From Psococerastis gibbosa (lineage: Eukaryota > Arthropoda > Insecta > Psocodea > Psocidae): DNA of 64,000 nucleotides. Under the pieces are notes generated by a model. It was not told where the DNA came from. It saw nothing but the letters and a program-made list of their open reading frames with translations, and did no database searches. Location: the NCBI GenBank assembly GCA_963971405.1, contig OZ020491.1:27675019-27739018 (forward strand). The letters are read 5' to 3'. Below, one piece after another: positions 43,815 through 55,439 of the stretch (positions are counted from its first letter, which is position 1; every line of letters starts with the position of its first letter). The translations under genes were made by a program, and so were the position numbers.

Positions 43815-44765
43815 CTATATATTGCACCTTCTCCGGGGTTACTGGATAAGGAAAAAAGTGAAAGTGAATTGATGAAAAAAAATTATCTATGATTAATAAT
43901 TTATTAAAAAGTCAAAATTTATTTAATAAGGAAAGTCAGTAGCTTACAAGAACCTATTTACATTCAAGTTCACCCTCCCACGTAGCACAGTAATACCCTA
44001 GTCTAGGGTCACGTTCGAAGGCCGTCCATTAGAGACGAACGGCTGGAATCATTAGGTGCGAACTGTCTGAACGCCGTCCGTCGGCAGGCAATGGGGCGCC
44101 GTTCGACGTCAGAACGGCTGCTCTGTCTTTTTCACTTACGTAATTGGAGCCAAGAAAATTGTCTAAATGCTTATTATTTTGCTATCATATTCAAGGCCGT
44201 AGTATGGGTTCATGGGGGTTCAACCCCCCCCCCCCCCCCCCCCGTAACGAAATGGCTTGACACTAGATAGAATGGGATTTTGGGAGGAAAAATAAAAACT
44301 ACTTCTACTTTCAAGCGATCGTGTGATTCACCATAAGAAAGTAGGAGGAAGAAGAACATTTTTTATGAAATTTATTTTATTCAAAAAATTTGACTACGGT
44401 GGTTTGCATTAGAAGTCAGAAATTTCAATTTCTTTTTGGCGCGAAACGATGATCATATCTCTCCCATTATAAAACTCAAGGCCTATCTTTCGAAGTCCAC
44501 GGAAAATTTATCGGGGAATTTGTGATGGGAGCGTAATGAAGCGTTATCTATGTCCGAGGTTTTCCGATTTTCCACCTGGTGCGTTACTGCCAAAGTCAAT
44601 CTATCGGAAAATATAGCCATCCGACTACATGTCTGCGACTTTTCCGGTATTTTACCATAACAATTGCATGGGCTTGTTGCGATTTTGTGGTTTCTTTCAT
44701 CTAAATCAGTCGAGAAAAAAAACAGTTTTTTGAGAAAGCTAGCATTTTTTATTATCGTATATTAT
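43815..44765. other. Stretch without assignable genes
   Basis: Includes a CpG-rich patch with repeated GAACGGC strings (44010-44130) and a long C run (44224-44243) after GGCCGTAGTATGGG. No frame or repeat family is supported. Confidence 0.4.
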
Positions 44766-44769
44766 TGTA

Positions 44770-44935
44770 GTATTACAATATATGGTACAAATATAACTCT
44801 GATACAAAATTAACTTTGCGGATTCCTCGTTATATATCCTCTAATTTCGGTTACAACGAGGAGGTTACCTCTTCAACCAAAGTTAATTTAATGTCTGTGT
44901 TATATATATACCATATGATACTGTCATATAATTAA
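44770..44935. mobile_element. Two SINE-B ends fused head to head
   Basis: 44770-44828 is the inverted terminal part (ATGGTACAAATATAACTCTG, AAATTAACTTTG), and 44832-44935 is a + copy of the body. The two halves can pair. Confidence 0.6.
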
Positions 44936-45016
44936 TAAAACAATGCCTTTAGGCCTATACAATTAAGTAAGCTCACAGCAGACCTGTTGTGTCAGATAGT
45001 TGTGTAGTTGTGCTTA

Positions 45017-45402
45017 GTTCCACTGACCTCTGATTGCAGAATGCAAAGACATTGACGTGGTAGCAGACATTCAAGACTTAGGCGGGAATTCCACCGACCT
45101 CGCATTGCAGAATACAAATGGCATTGACGGAAATGTTTGTTTTACTCTATGCCATAGTTAAAATTGATCAATGATCATAGAGTAAAATCACAAACAAACT
45201 AAAATTAAAAAATGGCGTCATGGGATATGTTAAGTACAAACATTTTAATAGATTTCTATATAAAAAGGAAAATTCGATTTTCCGTCAATGTCATTTGCAT
45301 TCTGCAATGAGAGGTCGGTGGAATACCCGCCTAAGTCTTGAATGTCTGCTACCACGTTAATGTCTTTGCATTCTGCAATGAGAGGTCGGTGGAAATCCCG
45401 CC
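45017..45402. mobile_element. PIF-like MITE, 386 bp, TSD TTA
   Basis: Interior as at 4592, with the outermost arms replaced by a second copy of the GACCTC(T/G)GATTGCAGAATGC segment, so the termini differ from the other copies. TTA lies at 45014-45016 and 45403-45405. Confidence 0.78.
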
Positions 45403-45461
45403 TTACCTGTCTAGTAATACGAATCATGTCAATAAGAGCCCATACAGAGGATTTAGATTTT

Positions 45462-45565
45462 GTAGGGGCTAGTGGCCCAGCAATTAAGACGACGCCCCGG
45501 TTAGGCGTAGATCGTGGGTTCGAATCCCACCAAGTCCAGCAGTTTTTCTATATCCTCTAGTTTAT
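45462..45565 (+). mobile_element. SINE-B with the best-preserved tRNA head
   Basis: The A-box region is TAGTGGCCCAGCAATTAAGA. The segment ACGCC-CCGGTTA-GGCGT forms a perfect anticodon-like stem-loop, and GTGGG-TTCGAAT-CCCAC forms a perfect T arm. Position 33 is C rather than U, and the acceptor stem is poor. It is followed by the SINE-B body start (TTTTTCTATATCCTCTAG), so it is a SINE head and not a tRNA gene. Confidence 0.7.
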
Positions 45566-45752
45566 TTTAATTTAATTAGCTTTTTTTTAAAGAAATTTTT
45601 ATCTGACATTCTGACCATCTTCAAATATTTGCGTTTGTAGAACTAGAAATTATTATTTCATATCCAAAAATACAAGGTCATACTTTTTTTACCAAATATT
45701 TGAAATGTCTCCAATCGTGGGGCGACATATAAACCGCAAAAATAAAAATAAA

Positions 45753-45928
45753 CTTTTATTACTAAGCCAACCTAGCGGAGATAGGCCTATAAAGCCCTCT
45801 CTTACACTCTACTAGAAAGGCCCGGGACCACCTGCTTTACATACCCTCCGGAGCATGGCTAGAAAATGTAGCAAGTGTTGGACTCGAACCAACAAACTTT
45901 CAGGCGAAAATCGAAGTCTGTACCATAT
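45753..45928 (-). mobile_element. SINE-A copy
   Basis: Body and B box (GGACTCGAACCAAC on +) are intact. The A-box end is truncated near 45928. Confidence 0.8.
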
Positions 45929-45929
45929 T

Positions 45930-46610
45930 TATGTCCTATTATTTGAAAATAGAACTAAGGAAAAATGAAGAGCGAGGAAGTGACCGACATTTTATGAAAA
46001 TCACCGGCTAAACAGCAAAGGGGGAAAAACATTGAAATATAGTGGGCAGTGAAAAAAAAAGAACAGTATAGATATATTTCGAGCAGGTAAACGTTGTGGG
46101 CGCATAACCTGTTGTAGGGGGGGGGGGTGCGTGACAGAAAACCTGTTAAAAGGCTAAAAGTGCTGAGCTTTATCGTCAGCAGCTATCGATCATATGACAT
46201 ACCCCATTACAAGGTCTATATAACCATTCCCATATGTCAAATAAAACTCCAATCCCTACAGCTGACATATGAATACACCAAACTCCTGTCTCTAGCTGAG
46301 TGCTTATAAAGCTTGTACGACTAGGCCTACATGATAGAAATGGGATGTTTGTTTTGTATTTTATTTTTGCGGTACGCAGGCTAATTATCATGGTATACTA
46401 TATATAGTTCAGTTGGTAGAAAATTGGACACTGCATTTTATTTGGGGGGGGGGGGGGTCTGACCTCAAAATGCCGCCTCAGGTATAAACTGAGAATAAAG
46501 TAGAATAAAGAGAATTTAAGTGGAGCGACTTAAAAATTAGGTTGTCACAAAGAACTTGTATTATATTACACTAGAAGAACCTTTGGCGCTAGTGTCGCAT
46601 GGTCATTTGA
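45930..46610. other. Stretch without assignable genes
   Basis: G runs at 46119-46128 and 46442-46456. Otherwise AT-rich with no supported frame. Confidence 0.4.
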
Positions 46611-46620
46611 AAACCCAAAT

Positions 46621-46982
46621 ATCCGCCATATTTAGGTCTTCACAGCAGGGGGTATTATGTATTTTATTTACAAATTAAGAGAAAACGCCTATTTTTTGCC
46701 GTTATTATTGCCTATAATTTAGTTTTGCATTTGCTACATTTGAAATTTCATAGGGTGCAGTTACTGTTTTGGATTATTGAACTTATTTGATGCTATTGTT
46801 TCTTTTTAATCAATATAATTATCAGCTATTTTTGAAAAGCATATTTATTATAATAGTAAAGTTAGACAGCCTAAATATTTAATAAAGACAATTTTTTTTA
46901 GTTTTAAAAAGATTTTGGGTTACCATAAGAAAACTATTGAGTTTCATTTGGCGCGAAAGCTTAAGGCCTAAATATGGCGGAT
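46621..46982. mobile_element. Inverted-repeat element candidate, 362 bp
   Basis: ATCCGCCATATTTAGG at the left is exactly complemented by CCTAAATATGGCGGAT at the right. The interior is AT-rich without an ORF. The ATCCGCCAT core recalls the ends at 11369 and 49436. No target duplication was identified. Confidence 0.5.
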
Positions 46983-47149
46983 CCTGAGTTTTTCTATTGG
47001 TCCCCTACTTCCGCAAATAAATCAAATGGAGGATTGTCATTTTGCCGCCTTTTCAAAATTTGGGGGGTCATGACCCCCGTGACCCCCCCCCCCCTGTTGA
47101 GGGTTGAGGTTTGAAAGTCGACTCAAGCGGAAGAATCGGTACGAGTTAA

Positions 47150-47830
47150 CCCGAACATGCTTTCGTATTTATCAAATAGTATAGGTATGGAGATAGGCAC
47201 TCCAGCAGCAGTGATTTGCCAAAAGCCCTCACACTCGGCCATTAAAAGAAAGTACAAGAGATAATTTAAGATAAAGTCCCATACAGTATGGAGGAATTCA
47301 GCACTGTTTGCTGAGACGGAGACTTCTTTGATGTGCGTGTTTTTTTTTAGTGGTATATCAGTAGGAGGGGACCCTTTAGGACGAGCCTGTGCTGGGCCCC
47401 CTTTTACTATAGCTAATATCTGAAACTATAACTAAAATTTTACTGTAGATGCCTCATCGGTATTTTTGCTTATACGTAGTATAAGTAAAGCTTTGTGTTG
47501 GTCATAATTTCTGTGGACTTACACGTTTTGCGGTCCCAGGAACCAAAAACAGGGGTTTTTACTTTTTACAAAACTTTCGGTCTGTCTAATCGTCGATTTT
47601 TGGGCAAACTAATCGGGGGATTAGGATGGAATTTGGCATTTAGGTTCACAAAAATCATACCTAGGACCCACTTTTTTATTTTGGGCTAACTCAATTTGCG
47701 GGGTATTACCCTCCGAAAATCGAAAAAAATGAATAAAAAAATTATCTATAAAAAACGGCTCCAGCGAATTCTTTTAAATTCACATACAGTATATTGTAAT
47801 CGTTATTAATGCAAATAAAATAATGCTCTG
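47150..47830. mobile_element. Diverged Helentron/HINE-like fragments
   Basis: A minus-strand 3' end lies at 47150-47180 (ACCCGAACATGCTTTCG). A worn + copy lies at 47466-47830 (TATACGTAGTATAAGTAAAG, GGACTTACACGTTTTGC, GCCTTTTTT-type decay) without the CTGT array. Both are older than the other copies. Confidence 0.55.
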
Positions 47831-48054
47831 TTCCTCTATAAAATACTCTACATTGTAATAAATATACTTTCTTCTACGCCGCCAGCTTAAAACCCCGCGA
47901 AACAATTATTAATTAATCTTGACTTAACTAAAATAAGCTTTCTGCATAGAAATGTTAAGTCAAAATATCAATTTTCGGTGATTTGTCGGGTATGCGTAAT
48001 TACAACGAAATCATTAGTGGAGGGTTCATTATAGCGGATTTGCGGGGGATTAAG

Positions 48055-48880
48055 GACGCCTTCCTGTACTACATCCCGACCCACGTCCTCGCTTTAACCC
48101 AGACAATTTTGACATTTCATATTTTTTGTGTAACGCTTTGGCGGGCACTGGTTTGCCCAGTGACTAAATCGTTGGCTTGTGAAGTTGGAGGTTCGAGGTA
48201 CTTTTTGTTAGCGACATAAGACGCCTTCCTGGACTACATCCCGACCCACGTCCTCGCTTTAACCCAGACAATTTTAACATTTCATATTTTTTGTGTAACG
48301 CTTTGGTGGACACTGGTTTGCCCAGTGACTAAATCGTTGGCTTGAGAAGTAGGAGGTTCGAGGTTCGAAGCACTTTTTGTTAGCGACATGAGACGCCTTC
48401 CTGGACTACATCTCGACCCACGTCCTCGCTTTAATCCAGGCAATTTTGACATTTCATATTTTTGTATGACGCTTTGGAGGGCACTGCTTTGCCCAGTGAC
48501 TAGTACTAGTAGTGCTCGTTGGCTTGTGAAGTTGGAGGTGTACTGTTCGAAGTACTTATTTGTTAGCGACTTGAGACGCCTTCCCGGACTACATCCCTAC
48601 CCTCGTCCCCGCTCTAACCCAGAAAATGTTGGCACTTTATATTTTTGTACGACGCTTTGGCCGGCACTGCTTTGCCCAGTGACTAGCACTAGATTGTTAG
48701 CTTGTGAAGTTAGAGGTGTAGTGTACGAAGCATTTATTTGTTAGCGACTTGGGACGCCTTCCTGGACTACATCCTGACCATGGCCCCTCCTCTAATTTTG
48801 ACATTTCATATTTTTTTATGACGCTTTCGTTGGCAGCGGTTTCGTTCCGTTTCCTTTCGAGGCGAGTCCCGAACGTCGAC
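48055..48880 (+). repeat. Tandem array, about 175-bp unit, five units
   Basis: Units start at ACGCCTTCC near 48056, 48221, 48393, 48576 and 48754. They contain TGCCCAGTGACTA, a GTTGGCTTGTGAAG segment and, in the early units, GGAGGTTCGAGG. The last resembles a Pol III B box 40 bp after an A-box-like string, so the unit may descend from a tRNA-like head, as at 6041. Open frames here are the repeat read through. Confidence 0.82.
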
Positions 48881-49376
48881 TGTCTAGTTCGAAATCCAGT
48901 CTTCCACCAGCCGCTGGACTACTCCGTACTAAATCTATAAAATCCACAATCTATCTTGCTGTCGATTTCCTACAATTGCTAAAAGGAAGATATACGAATA
49001 CAAAGAAATCCCTGCAGCGAGGGATATTTTAAGGGATTCCGATCACGCGTAGCCCTAATTGCGGAAAACCATAAGTGAATTCACCATTTTCGAAATTTCA
49101 TTAAATCCGCGCCCTTCCCCTCGCTGAATTTCTGGTTAACTGCAATCAATCAAATGTTGCCTCTTTTGTTCTTCATTTTTGGGGTTCGGGTAAACAGAGA
49201 ACTTACCAATTTTGGAAAATTGGGCCTATACAGCTTGCAGCTGTCGCGTAGCACCAGTGCAAAACTGAAAAGAATAGCCATGGGCGCCGAGTTTGAAAAA
49301 TCCGGGGAGAAGGGGGCCAAGTCTGGTCAAAAGATTAATTTAAATATCGTACATATACATTTTTACGTGTTTATAG

Positions 49377-49768
49377 CATAGATTTTAATAATAATACTAG
49401 ATATCGAACTCCCATGGTCTCTTTATGGAGTGTTGTGAAGCCATCCGCCATTGCTATAAGTGGATAGAAAGAACGGAAAGAACGCAAAGTACCTGTTATT
49501 AAATGAGTACTTCTCGATGAAATAAATTTTATCTTGATTTAATTTCAGTTAATATTGTCTTTTATGTAACTATTGATCAAAATCCACTGAAAATAAACTG
49601 AAAGATTGAACTTTTGAACGTAATTTTCACAGAAAATGTTAGGAAATCTCATAAGAACGCAAGGTGTTAATGAATGTAAACAACGTCTTCTATCCACTTA
49701 TAGCAATGGCGGCTGGCTTCAAAATATGCAGGGGAGTTCGTTATCTGGTATTATTATAAAAATCTATG
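49377..49768. mobile_element. Foldback element with 8-bp TSD, 392 bp
   Basis: Starts CATAGATTTT and ends AAATCTATG. Arms of about 100 bp include GCCATTGCTATAAGTGGATA and its complement. Identical 8-bp flanks GTTTATAG lie at 49369-49376 and 49769-49776, which suggests a hAT-type mover, although the palindromic arms are longer than usual for hAT MITEs. 48880-49368 has no named feature. Confidence 0.87.
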
Positions 49769-49785
49769 GTTTATAGTTACACTTA

Positions 49786-50176
49786 GGCGCATATTCCACC
49801 GACCGGCTAGGGCTAAATACAAATACGGTGACGTGTTAACAGACATTTAAGACTTAGGCGGGTTTCCATCGACCTCGCATTGCAGAATGCAAATGACATT
49901 GACGGAAATGTTTGTTTTTCTTTTATAGAAATCTATTAAAATGTTTGTAATTAACATATCCCATGACGCCATTTTTTAATTTTAGTTTGTTTGTTTGTGA
50001 TTTTACTCTATGATCATTGATCAATTTTAACTATGGCATAGAGTAAAACAAACATTTCCGTCAATGTCATTTGCATTCTGCAATGCGAGGTCGGTGGAAA
50101 CCCGCCTAAGTCTTGAATGTCTGTTACCACGTCACCGTATTTGTATTTAGCCCTAGCCGGCGGTGGAATAAGCGCC
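49786..50176. mobile_element. PIF-like MITE, about 391 bp
   Basis: Same arms as 4592 with the interior in the opposite orientation. The flanks TTA (left) and ATA (right) match imperfectly, so one has mutated. It starts only 9 bp after the duplication of the neighbouring foldback element. Confidence 0.82.
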
Positions 50177-50547
50177 ATAGCAAATTGCCTGGGTATCATG
50201 CGATTGCGACCCGATCATGGCGATATTAATACCGGGGTTAATATAATACTATGTCACGTGATGGTATTAATTCAATTGTTTAAAATAAATTAACAGTAAA
50301 TTTCAGAATTTTTTAATTTTTGATGTTGGTAATCGTCGCAAGAGTGCTAAGCGCGGAAAATTCAAATTGTGTCTATTTAAACAATTGAATGATCTTCGGC
50401 TATATTTTTGGTGAGTTTCTTAATTTGGTTGCATGTGTTGGTTTATATTTTTTAAATTTAAATTAATACTTTAGGTATACAGAGTTTGTTTATTTGACTG
50501 GTCTAGGACTATGTCATACACCATGTTAAAAGATAAGTTGTTCTTCA

Positions 50548-50931
50548 GGTGCCCATTCCATTGACCGGCTAGGGCTATTTCCAACAACGGTGACGTGGTA
50601 GCAGACATTCAAGACTTAGGTGGCGGTTCCACCGACCTCGCATTGCAGAATTGACGGAAATGTTTATTTTCCTCTATGCTATAGTTAAAATTGATCAATG
50701 ATCATACAGTAAAATCACAAACAAATAAACTAATATTAAAAAATGGCGTCATGGGATATGTTAAGTACAAACATTTTAATAGATTTCTATAAAAAGAAAA
50801 ATTCTAATTTCCGTCAATGTCATTTGCATTCTGCAATGTGATGTCGGTGGAAACGCTACCTAAGTCTTGAATGTCTGCTACCACGTCACCGTTGTTGGAA
50901 ATAGCCCTAGCCGGTCAATGGAATGGGCGCC
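50548..50931. mobile_element. PIF-like MITE, 384 bp, TSD TCA
   Basis: Starts GGTGCCCATTCCATTGACCG and ends in its near complement. TCA lies at 50545-50547 and 50932-50934. The substitution ACCG to TTGACCG is shared by both arms, as expected if the arms are converted together. Confidence 0.88.
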
Positions 50932-51529
50932 TCATTGCTGTTCTAATTTTTCCATGATTCAGAGACGGTTAAAGTCAACAGTCAGCTTAGTCATAGAAAT
51001 TTCGCACTTGTTTGTTCCGGTTCTACCACTGCTACTGACAAGAGATCGTTGCACCGGACGGTCGATTTTCCCAGCCAGAGACAAAACAAAGAAGATTGAC
51101 GAGAAAAAATATTAATTGAAGGGCGGATGGACATGTGGGGGAAATGGAGAAATCGCCTAATTGTCAGATTTATCATCATATAAAGTTTGCGCGACGGTTA
51201 TCAGACACTCATTGCTCAGTGTCAGATTGTGGTTTATTTACAATCTCAGCTGGAGGAACCACGTGACAATTGGAAGAGTCTGTTTCTTCTTTTAATGTCT
51301 TTGGCAATTTGGACCTTGGAGACGGCTACTCTGAAAAGAGAAGTCATGCTCTTGCCAAACCACTGCATCAGGTTTTTCAACCAGGATGTTCTTCTTCTGC
51401 CGGGAGCCCTCTGTCCTTAATCTATCTTCTCTTGGATTATTACAAGCAGAAGGTGATACTTTTCGTAACTCCTCACATGACCAAAGAGTGCTAGAGACTA
51501 TTAAAGAAGAGAGATCTGCTAACTCATAA

Positions 51530-51735
51530 AAAGTCGAAGAGCGAAATGGGTGGGATATTTGCTAAGACAGGAAAATCTGGTACATACCATCATTGAAGGC
51601 ACCGTGGAAGGAACCAATAGAAGCGGGAAGAAGGAATTCATGGATGAACTGAAGGAGGACGTAGGGGCTCGAACTGCTATGCTGCTATGCTATGCAGAGC
51701 TGCCGCCAACCAATCGTTGAGGTTGTAACCCCAGA
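51530..51735 (+). pseudogene. Retrotransposon reverse-transcriptase tail
   Basis: The + strand encodes RRAKWVGYLLRQENL, IIEGTVEGTN and KKEFMDELKEDVGART, ending LPPTNR and a stop, then CCAGAAGAAGAAT. A second copy of its start lies at 51880-51945 (GAGAAATGGGTAGGGC). The family is the same as at 34728 and 38530. Confidence 0.68.
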
Positions 51736-51954
51736 AGAAGAATGTCCACATGAAATGTTTCTGGTTTCATTGTCGAAGGCATGGACATGGTTCCTTTATA
51801 GTTTCATAATGTGCTCAGAACCACGTGACGAATGAATGAGTGCTAGAGGCTATTGGGGATGAGGGACAGCTGCTGCCTCATAAGTCATAAAACGTAGAAG
51901 AGAGAAATGGGTAGGGCATTTGCTAAGACAGGAAAATCTGGATAAGCTTCTTCT

Positions 51955-52150
51955 TCTTCTTCTTCTTCCGGCTCTACAGCCCTTGGTGGGCTTTGGCCTG
52001 CTCGACGACACTCCTCCATTCTTCTCGGTTTTGCACAACGCTCCACCATCTGGAGACTCCCAACTTGCGAAGGTCATTCTCTAACTCGTCCTTCCAGCGG
52101 TTTCTTGGCCGTCCTGGCAGTCGTCTTCCCGTCATGCTTGCTTTGTACAT
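51955..52150 (-). pseudogene. Non-LTR retrotransposon 3' end with (GAA)n tail
   Basis: Minus strand: MTGRRLPGRPRNRWKDELEN, DLRKLGV, then WRSVVEQAKAHQGL and a stop, followed by a CCGGAAGAAGAAG tail. It closely matches 32090-32303. Confidence 0.8.
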
Positions 52151-52387
52151 TTTTCAATAATGGATAAGCTAGTTGAGTAAAATCAGCTATTTTTACGCGG
52201 TCGCACCGGACAAGGTGGCAGCCTCGAGTCATCCCGCCAGAACGCATCCGTCAGCCGCATCCGGCAAAAAGGAATAGAATTTTGCTGGCCTAAGGGCACG
52301 ACTTCCCTGTTCAAAGCAGTCTTCATAAATTGCCATGATGATCGTCAATCTTCGGTAGAAGAGGCATTTAAAGCAAAACCGTGTTTT

Positions 52388-53220
52388 TGCTTTCCAATTT
52401 ATACGTAGTATAAGGAAAGCTTTGTGATGGTCGAAATTTTCGATTCCGATATTTCAACGGATATACACGTTTTGAGGTCCCAGGAACCCTTTTTACGAAA
52501 TGTCTGTCTTTATGTCTGTTCATCGATTTCCGGGCAAACTTTTGATAAAATTTTGCATGCTGGTTCACAAAATTCATACCTTGAGACACTGTTTTTTATT
52601 TTGGGCTAACTCAATTTGGGGGGTTTTATTCTTAAAAAACTCCAAAAAAAAGTCTAAAAAAATTATTTCTCAAAAACGGCTCCAACGATTTCTTTTAAAT
52701 TCACTTATATTGTATTCGTTGTTACTATATACAAAATGCAGGGCGCTTGCCCCTTGATAGTTTGCTTCGGGGGGTAAAAAAATAAAAATATCTCAATTTT
52801 AATGAAAAATGACTAAAACCTAATTTTTCTGCGGAACCTTTCTATCGATGATTTCTACCTTCAGGTATGTTTTAGGTGTTCAATAGAGTAACAAAACCGG
52901 ACATGTTGCATTCCCAAAGAATGTTTGGTTCTGTTGCAAAAAATTATTTTTTTGAAGAAATTATGGAAAATTTTTTACATTCACGCTCCAATACATTACG
53001 TGCTGTGTGTCATTATTACTACTATTACAATGTAATGGTCTGTTCCAGAATATGCAATTGAGTTTTAAGGGGTTTTTAATATATTGAGGTGGACCCCCCC
53101 CCCCCTCTCGAGGGATCTGAAATTTAACCATAGGGAAATTATTTACTATGAAATTACACATTATGTCTATCTACTAATTTATAAATTGGAAAGCATGTTC
53201 GAGTAAACTCGGACCGGTTC
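52388..53220 (+). mobile_element. Helentron/HINE-like element, full-length copy D10
   Basis: Both terminal features are intact: TGCTTTCCAATTTATACG and GAGTAAACTCGGACCGGTTC. The CTGT array is nearly absent (52500-52519), which shows how this segment varies between copies. 52151-52387 has no feature. Confidence 0.8.
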
Positions 53221-53502
53221 TTAGATGTTGTCGTTGACTCCTATATAATATGAGCAATGGAGACTGTCTCCAGTCGCCCCTGAGAGAATGTGATTTGCAC
53301 CATCAGCTGTTTGCCTCACGATCTCAGAATACCAATATTGCTCGCGTCAGTCGTGCCATAGCCTAAGCTGCCGGTACTTAGGCTTACGCTGACGGAGTGA
53401 AATAACAGAAAGTATTTGCATTCCCAAGCCACGCAGCATTGCCCCGTACCATAATTTGTGACAGAACGTGAATAGTGGGGGTACGTGATCATCGGTGAAG
53501 TT

Positions 53503-53738
53503 GTAATTTTTATGGACCCAGGCCTACTTATACTGGCCCACAGGTCTCTTGTCCAATGCCAATGACCCCATGGATTTCGCACATTATTTATATTGTTTTC
53601 GCATGAATTTTTGGCAAATGGTATACGTTCTCGATGTCAACCTACACCGGCTACAAGCGATAATGGACAAGCTGAGGCAAGCTTACCATTGACGCAATGA
53701 AACATGCGAAAGCATGACTTAACCAAGTACAGATACGA
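53503..53738 (+). repeat. Family C repeat, long copy
   Basis: Same order as 26269-26497, through TGAGGCAAGCTTACCATTG to ACTTAACCAAGTACAGATAC. Confidence 0.7.
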
Positions 53739-53763
53739 GTCAATAAATAAATAATAAATAACG

Positions 53764-53953
53764 GCTTTTTTGTTCTATTACTAAGCCAACCTAGCGGAGT
53801 TAGGGCTTTAAAGCCCTCTCTTACACTCAACTAGAAAGCCCGGGACCGCCTGCTTTACATGCCCTCCGAAGCATGGCCAGAAAATATAGCCAGTGTGGGA
53901 CTCCAACAACCTTTCGGGTGAAAGCCAGAGTCCGTACTACTACGCTACATGTC
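53764..53953 (-). mobile_element. SINE-A copy
   Basis: Full length on the minus strand from GACATGTAGCGTAGTAGTAC to the CTTAGTAATAGAACAAAAAA tail. The B-box area has a small deletion. Confidence 0.83.
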
Positions 53954-53993
53954 TTGATAGTGGGGGTAAATAATAAATAAATAACAAATATGG

Positions 53994-54186
53994 GCTTTAT
54001 GTTCTATTACTAAGCCAACCTAGCGGAGTTAGGGCTATAAAGCACTCCCTTACGCTCAACTAGGAAGGCCCGTACTGCCTGCTTTATATGCCCTCCGAAG
54101 CATAGCCAGTAAATGTGGCAAGCATGGGATTCGAACCAAAAACCTTTCGGGTGAAATTTGGAGTCTGTACCACTACTCTACATGTC
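53994..54186 (-). mobile_element. SINE-A copy
   Basis: Full length, 40 bp from the previous copy in the same orientation, separated by an AAATAA-rich tail. Confidence 0.83.
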
Positions 54187-54305
54187 TATATACTGTTAAG
54201 GAGTTCGAAAACTGTGTCCCGCAATCTGTGTAAGAGACAGTCACATATCATTATATTAAAATGTAGAGGTGTATTTCTTCAACGACGGTTTTGATAATAA
54301 TAATT

Positions 54306-54470
54306 CTCTCTCGCTCTCTCTCTCTCTGTCTGTCTCTCTGTCTGTCTGTCTCTCTGGCTGTCTGTCTCTCTGGCTGTCTGTCTCTCTGTCTGTCTGTCTC
54401 TCTGGCTGTCTGTCTGTCTCTCTGTCTGTCTCTATCTCTCCGTGTCTCTCTCTGTGTGTGTCTCTGCTGT
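54306..54470 (+). repeat. (CT/CTGT)n microsatellite
   Basis: CTCTCTCTGTCTGTCTCTCT-type repeat. It creates three overlapping spurious low-complexity frames of 87-101 codons (Ser/Leu/Cys-rich forward, Arg/Asp/Gln-rich reverse). Confidence 0.92.
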
Positions 54471-54627
54471 CTTTCGCCTTTCCCCACCCAGTATTCGTTG
54501 GACAAGGAGCATATAACCAATACAGTACATAATAATACGTTTACCAATACTACCATTACTATAACTATGTAATAACGTACGTAATACTGTTCAATTATAT
54601 AAATAATACTGTCCCCAATATGAAAAC

Positions 54628-55439
54628 AACCGGTCCGAGTTTACTCGAACATGCTTTCCAATTTATCAACATTAGTAGACAGAGACAATGAGTAATTTCA
54701 TGGTAAATAATTTTATTATGGTTAGATTTCTGATTTTTGGGGGTGGGGGGGGGGGGTTTCCACCTGACGGCACTGGAGGTAAGGTAAATTCTAGATAGGT
54801 CCGACCAACACATTACCACACAGCAATAATAGCAGGGCACGCAATGCATTTGAGCGTGAATTTTCATCATTAAAAAAAAAAAAACCAAATAGTTTTTTGG
54901 GAAAACAACGTGTCCGGTTTCGTTACTCAATTTAACACCTAAAACATGTGTGAAGGTAAAAATCGTGGATAGAAAGGTTTCTTTTATTTTTTTTAGTCAT
55001 TTTTCATGAAAATTTAGTTATTTTTATTTTTTTACCCCCAGAAACAAACTATCAAGGGGCGACCCGCCGCATTTTGTCAACATTAATAACGACTACAATT
55101 TATGGAAATTTAAAACAAATCGTTGGAGCCGTTTCTGAGAAATAATTTTTTTTAGATTTTTTTTTTTAGTTTTTTGAGAATAAGACCCCCCAAATTTAGT
55201 TGGCCCAAAAAAAAAATTATGCCGAGGTATGATTTTTGTGAACTTACATGCTAAATTTCATCAAAATCGACAGAGTAGTTTGCCCGGAAATCGATGAACA
55301 GACGGACAGACAGGCTTGTCGTAAAAAACACTTTTTTGGGTTCCTGGGACCTCAAAACGTGTAAATCCATTGAAATCTCGGAATAGAAAATTTCGACCAT
55401 CACAAAGCTTTTCTTATACTACGTATAAATTGGAAAGCA
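54628..55439 (-). mobile_element. Helentron/HINE-like element, full-length copy D11
   Basis: Minus strand from TGCTTTCCAATTTATACG (55439) to GGACCGGTT (54628). (CAGA)n is short. It ends 350 bp upstream of the eIF4A-like ORF. Confidence 0.78.

Noticed and set aside
45462-45540. Functional tRNA gene
   Set aside because: C at position 33, poor acceptor pairing, and direct continuation into the SINE-B body mark it as a SINE head.
51187-51495. Two overlapping ORFs of 74-77 codons
   Set aside because: No recognisable motif; they lie just upstream of a decayed RT tail and may be part of that element, but this could not be supported.
54251-54572. Three overlapping ORFs of 87-101 codons rich in Ser/Leu/Cys or Arg/Asp/Gln
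   Set aside because: All are readings of the (CT/CTGT)n microsatellite; low-complexity and in both strands at once.
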